In this document: piece after piece, positions 61,040 to 64,000 of the stretch
How positions within the stretch are numbered: position 1 is the stretch's first letter
Layout: each line of letters opens with the position of its first letter
DNA from: Nostoc sp. 'Peltigera membranacea cyanobiont' N6
Lineage (GTDB): Bacteria > Cyanobacteriota > Cyanobacteriia > Cyanobacteriales > Nostocaceae
Assembly (NCBI RefSeq): GCF_002949735.1
Contig: NZ_CP026681.1
Span: forward strand, 8,028,501 to 8,092,500
Direction of reading: 5' to 3'
Length of the DNA: 64,000 bases
Program-made: the position numbers and the translations under genes
Notes under the pieces: generated by a model
The model's input: only the letters and a program-made list of their open reading frames with translations
Told to the model about the DNA's origin: nothing
The model's database searches: none

Positions 61040-62530
61040 ATGACAAATGATGCGATCGTAATTGGGTCTGGTATTGGTGGATTAGTAACTGCGACTCAGT
61101 TAGCGGCTAAGGGAGCGAAAGTGCTGGTACTGGAACGTTATTTGATTCCAGGTGGTAGCGCTGGTTATTTTGAACGCCAAGGCTATCGATTCGATGTTGG
61201 TGCATCAATGATTTTTGGGCTGGGACAGAACGGTACTACTAACTTACTCACCCGCGCTTTGTCAGCCGTGAATGTCAGCCAAGAAGCGATCGCAGATCCG
61301 GTACAGATTCACTATCATTTACCCCAAGGTTTAGACCTGAAGGTTGACCGGGTTTATGAAAAATTTTTGCAAAATCTTATTGCTCATTTTCGCCATGAAG
61401 AACAGGGAATTCGCCGCTTTTATGACGAATGCCAAAAAGTATTCAAGTGCCTTAACAGCATGGATTTGCTGTCGTTGGAAGAACCTCGGTATTTACTGCG
61501 GGTATTTTTCCAGCATCCTTTGGCGTGTCTCGGTTTAGTTAAGTATCTGCCCCAAAATGCCGGAGATTTTGCCAGACGCTACATCAAAGATCCCCAATTA
61601 TTGAAATTTATCGATATGGAATGTTATTGCTGGTCGGTGGTTCCAGCAGACATGACACCAATGATCAATGCTGGGATGGTCTTTTCTGACAGGCATTATG
61701 GCGGAGTTAACTATCCTAAAGGTGGGGTGGGACAAATTGCCCAAAAACTGGTAGAAGGTCTAGAGAAAGCTGGGGGTAAAATTCAGTACCAAGCTAGAGT
61801 CACGAAAATTCTTACAGAACAGGGAAAAGCGGTAGGCGTGCAACTGGCAAATGGTAAAGTATATCGGGGTAAACGCATAGTTTCTAATGCCACACGCTGG
61901 GATACCTTTGAGCAATTACTACCAGCAGAAGCAATGCCACATAATGAGAAAATTTGGCAACAGAATTATCAAAAATCTCCCAGCTTTTTGAGTTTGCATA
62001 TCGGGGTAAAAGAGTCAGTTTTATCTGCGGGGACAGAGTGCCATCATATTTTGCTAGAAGATTGGGAAAAAATGACAGCAGTGGAAGGGACAATTTTTGT
62101 TTCGATTCCCACATTGCTCGATCCAGATTTAGCACCAGATGGATATCACATTATTCATGCCTTCACACCTCACTGGATTGATGATTGGCAAAAACTTTCT
62201 CCGAGTGAGTACGAAGCGAAGAAAGAAGAGGCGGCTGGCCGAATTCTTGACCGCCTAGAGAAGATTTTTCCCGGTTTAGATGCTGGATTGGATTATCTAG
62301 AGGTAGGCACACCCCGCACTCATCGCCGCTTTTTGGGTCGTCAGGATGGCACTTATGGGCCAATTCCCCGGCGCAAGTTGCGGGGATTATTGAAGATGCC
62401 CTTTAATCGCACAGGTATTCCAGGACTTTATTGTGTCGGGGATAGTACCTTTCCAGGTCAAGGGTTGAATGCAGTAGCTTTTTCTGGGTTTGCTTGCGCC
62501 CACCGGATTGCTGTAGATTTAGGATTTTAG
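61040..62530 (+). CDS. crtH: carotenoid cis-trans isomerase CrtH (CRTISO)
   Basis: A 496-residue FAD-dependent enzyme converting poly-cis lycopene to all-trans lycopene in cyanobacterial carotenoid synthesis. The dinucleotide motif is VIGSGIGGLVTATQLAAKG (residues 7-25), and the C-terminal FAD segment is YCVGDSTFPGQGLNAVAFSG. The substrate-region phrase FDVGASMIFG is typical. The ATG at 61040 lies inside a heptamer repeat (AATGACAAATGA), with no Shine-Dalgarno sequence directly upstream. The start and the codons MTND are derived from the repeat; the conserved domain begins at residue 5. Confidence 0.94.
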   Translation: MTNDAIVIGSGIGGLVTATQLAAKGAKVLVLERYLIPGGSAGYFERQGYRFDVGASMIFGLGQNGTTNLLTRALSAVNVSQEAIADPVQIHYHLPQGLDLKVDRVYEKFLQNLIAHFRHEEQGIRRFYDECQKVFKCLNSMDLLSLEEPRYLLRVFFQHPLACLGLVKYLPQNAGDFARRYIKDPQLLKFIDMECYCWSVVPADMTPMINAGMVFSDRHYGGVNYPKGGVGQIAQKLVEGLEKAGGKIQYQARVTKILTEQGKAVGVQLANGKVYRGKRIVSNATRWDTFEQLLPAEAMPHNEKIWQQNYQKSPSFLSLHIGVKESVLSAGTECHHILLEDWEKMTAVEGTIFVSIPTLLDPDLAPDGYHIIHAFTPHWIDDWQKLSPSEYEAKKEEAAGRILDRLEKIFPGLDAGLDYLEVGTPRTHRRFLGRQDGTYGPIPRRKLRGLLKMPFNRTGIPGLYCVGDSTFPGQGLNAVAFSGFACAHRIAVDLGF

Positions 62531-63117
62531 TGTGTATTCTGTCGCCAATCAGGGACTTGCAAATAAAAAATATCCCAAAACTGACGCAAAAATCCTTTCT
62601 ATTTCTCCTCTCTCTGTGTTCTCTGTGCCTCTGTGGTAGCCTGCGGCAAGCCGCTTTGCGTCTACGTTTATTTGGATAATTTATTTCTTGGAAATCCCCA
62701 AAGTGAATAAATTAACGTATGAAGATATTTCCAACTGTCGCCGTGATTGGTTTTGGAAGTTAGCACACGACTCGATCGATTGTACAACCGCTAATAATGA
62801 AACTGATGCTACAGACTACCATACAAAATTTCCATAAATTTTATTTATTAATATTGTAAACCTTCATAAGTGTACTTAGTTTCTACCACATACTATGAAA
62901 CTTTATTTACCATCATTCGGCTAATCCAGTATGGAAATAATTCAAAATATAGCTGGGTGTAAATTCACTCCTTTACCCGAATTACTTGGAGTTTACCGAA
63001 AAAACACTTAGTCTCACTAAGTGTTACATAATACCTTACATTAAGAAATACTAGTTAAATTAAACACTTGTAACCGATGTTTTTTCATATAAGTCAATAA
63101 TTTACGAAGTTTTTGAT
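62531..63117. other. intergenic region with dispersed repeat, no gene
   Basis: A CTCTCTCTGTGTTCTCTGTG-type repeat (62604-62637) is followed by a GCCTGCGGCAAGCCGC hairpin element (62640-62666). The remaining about 450 bases are AT-rich; part must be the promoter of the AMIN-domain gene. No open frame was supported. Confidence 0.55.
62604..62670. repeat. dispersed repeat interrupted by a palindromic element
   Basis: TCTCCTCTCTCTGTGTTCT and GTGCCTCTGTGGT match the outer repeat seen at 36454-36540; after position 62637 the sequence switches to AGCCTGCGGCAAGCCGCTTT with hairpin GCGGC/GCCGC, the element also seen inside 20665-20773. Confidence 0.65.
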
Positions 63118-63129
63118 ATGTGTGCTTTA

Positions 63130-64000
63130 ATGGTGGACGGCTTTTGTTCGTTCATGAATCTTCATCACACACAACGCTCACTCATGCTCCTCACACACAA
63201 AGAAAATATTTTAAAACTAAGCTGGCTTTTACCCAGCTTCTTCAGCTTGTTCCTGTTTGGCTCCAGTGTCAAAGCTGCTGCGATCGCTAATTGGCATTTT
63301 GATAGCAATCGCAATCATCTGGATTTCACCACAGATGAGAATGTTCAACCCAAAGTACAATTACTTACCAATCCTACCCGTCTGGTAATTGATTTACCTG
63401 GAGTTAAACTAGGATATCCACAGACTAGTCAAAGAGTGGGGTTAGTAATTAAAGACATTAGCATCCGGCAGTTTAACGCAGATACTACCCGTATGGTAGT
63501 TACCTTAGCACCCAATTACACCTTCGATCTAGCACAGGTGAAACTGCAAGAGGAATCTGCCAATCATTGGTCAGTGCAGTTACCCAAGCCGATACAATTG
63601 ACTGCAACCCAGCCAAACATTTTAGAAATAACACCGACTCAACCGAGTATTTCTCCAACAGTGAGTGATAATAGCACTCTGTTTGCTGGCGTGGTTCCCA
63701 TGCATTCACCGATGAAAGGGCTGGAACCGCAGATTAAAGCCTTGATGAATCGCTACAACTTCCTGAAAACAGGAATGTTTTTTTTGGATTTGGATACTGG
63801 GGATTATCTGGATGTTGGAGGCGATCGCGTTTTCCCAGCTGCTAGTACAATCAAACTGCCAATTCTCATTGCCTTTTTCCAAGATTTAGATGCTGGTAAA
63901 GTCACCCTTCAAGAAAACCTGACTATGCGGGGTGACTTAGTAACCAATGGTTCTGGAACTATGCAGTATGAGCGAGTTGGCAAGAAGTATACAGCTTTGG
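63130..64000 (+). CDS. AMIN-domain serine hydrolase (beta-lactamase class A-like), partial
   Basis: An open frame runs from about 63118 to the right edge without a stop. Possible starts are ATG 63118, 63130, 63154 and 63184; the last gives the simplest signal peptide (MLLTHKENILKLSWLLPSFF). After the signal an AMIN domain (about 35-140 from 63130; NWHFDSNRNHLDF, LTNPTRLVIDLPGVKL) is followed by a linker and a serine beta-lactamase-like domain with FPAASTIKLPILIAFFQ, in which STIK is the SxxK motif. The pairing suggests a periplasmic peptidoglycan-associated enzyme. The C-terminal part lies outside the window. Confidence 0.82.
   Translation, partial: MVDGFCSFMNLHHTQRSLMLLTHKENILKLSWLLPSFFSLFLFGSSVKAAAIANWHFDSNRNHLDFTTDENVQPKVQLLTNPTRLVIDLPGVKLGYPQTSQRVGLVIKDISIRQFNADTTRMVVTLAPNYTFDLAQVKLQEESANHWSVQLPKPIQLTATQPNILEITPTQPSISPTVSDNSTLFAGVVPMHSPMKGLEPQIKALMNRYNFLKTGMFFLDLDTGDYLDVGGDRVFPAASTIKLPILIAFFQDLDAGKVTLQENLTMRGDLVTNGSGTMQYERVGKKYTAL

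Overview
The window reads as a chromosomal segment of a filamentous, probably heterocyst-forming (Nostocales-type) cyanobacterium. The octamer GCGATCGC (HIP1) is scattered throughout. Photosynthesis-linked genes are present: ccmK3/ccmK4 carboxysome shell genes, crtR and crtH carotenoid genes, a pedR-like regulator and pxcA. There is also a CYP110-type P450, a HetZ-related protein, many cyanobacteria-restricted DUF genes, and intergenic regions rich in short heptamer repeats and small palindromic elements. Housekeeping genes (pyk, upp, plsY, aroH, rfbB) argue against a plasmid. No rRNA, tRNA or CRISPR array was seen.

Layout. 1-5.7 kb: tail of an unknown gene, a hypothetical gene, a 42-bp tandem-repeat tract, a Uma2 nuclease, a polysaccharide deacetylase, an OGFr-domain protein, chorismate mutase and SppA. 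6.1-9.8 kb: a forward lipid-related group (MlaE-type permease, DUF3119, DUF3086, PlsY). 9.8-20.5 kb: a reverse-strand block that I interpret as a chromosomal VirB/Tra-like type IV secretion apparatus in the order VirB2, B3, B4, B5, B6, B8, B8, B10, B9-like, followed by two small genes. No relaxase, coupling protein or VirB11 is visible. 20.5-21.8 kb is a long gene-free leader with nested repeats; divergently from it runs a PstS-like binding protein.

24-34 kb: small hypotheticals, MltA, a PEP-CTERM protein, PxcA, a large AddB/UvrD-like protein carrying an in-frame palindromic repeat, DUF202, MsrA, and a PD-(D/E)xK-like protein. 34-46 kb: a Ser/Thr kinase, dTDP-glucose dehydratase, glycosyltransferase, DUF6391, a possible structured RNA, PedR-like regulator, fructokinase, CrtR, pyruvate kinase, M61 peptidase and a decayed LpxB-like pseudogene. 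46-55.7 kb: a Crp/Fnr regulator, a PilB-N-like protein, a HetZ-related protein, CcmK4/CcmK3, an alpha/beta hydrolase, a ParA-type ATPase overlapping a coiled-coil protein (candidate McdA/McdB carboxysome-positioning pair), and a P450. 55.7-64 kb: a small TIR-bounded element, an acetyltransferase, a higBA toxin-antitoxin remnant joined by deletion, a HEAT-repeat protein whose repeats each carry HIP1 at exactly 102-bp spacing, YggT, a glycine-zipper protein, Upp, CrtH, and the start of an AMIN/beta-lactamase-fold serine hydrolase.

The most notable signals are the chromosomal VirB-like apparatus, the putative McdAB pair close to ccmK3/ccmK4, the HIP1-phased HEAT repeats, the nested palindromic repeats, and a three-hairpin intergenic element upstream of the DUF6391 gene. 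All functional calls rest on reading protein motifs by eye; no database search was possible.
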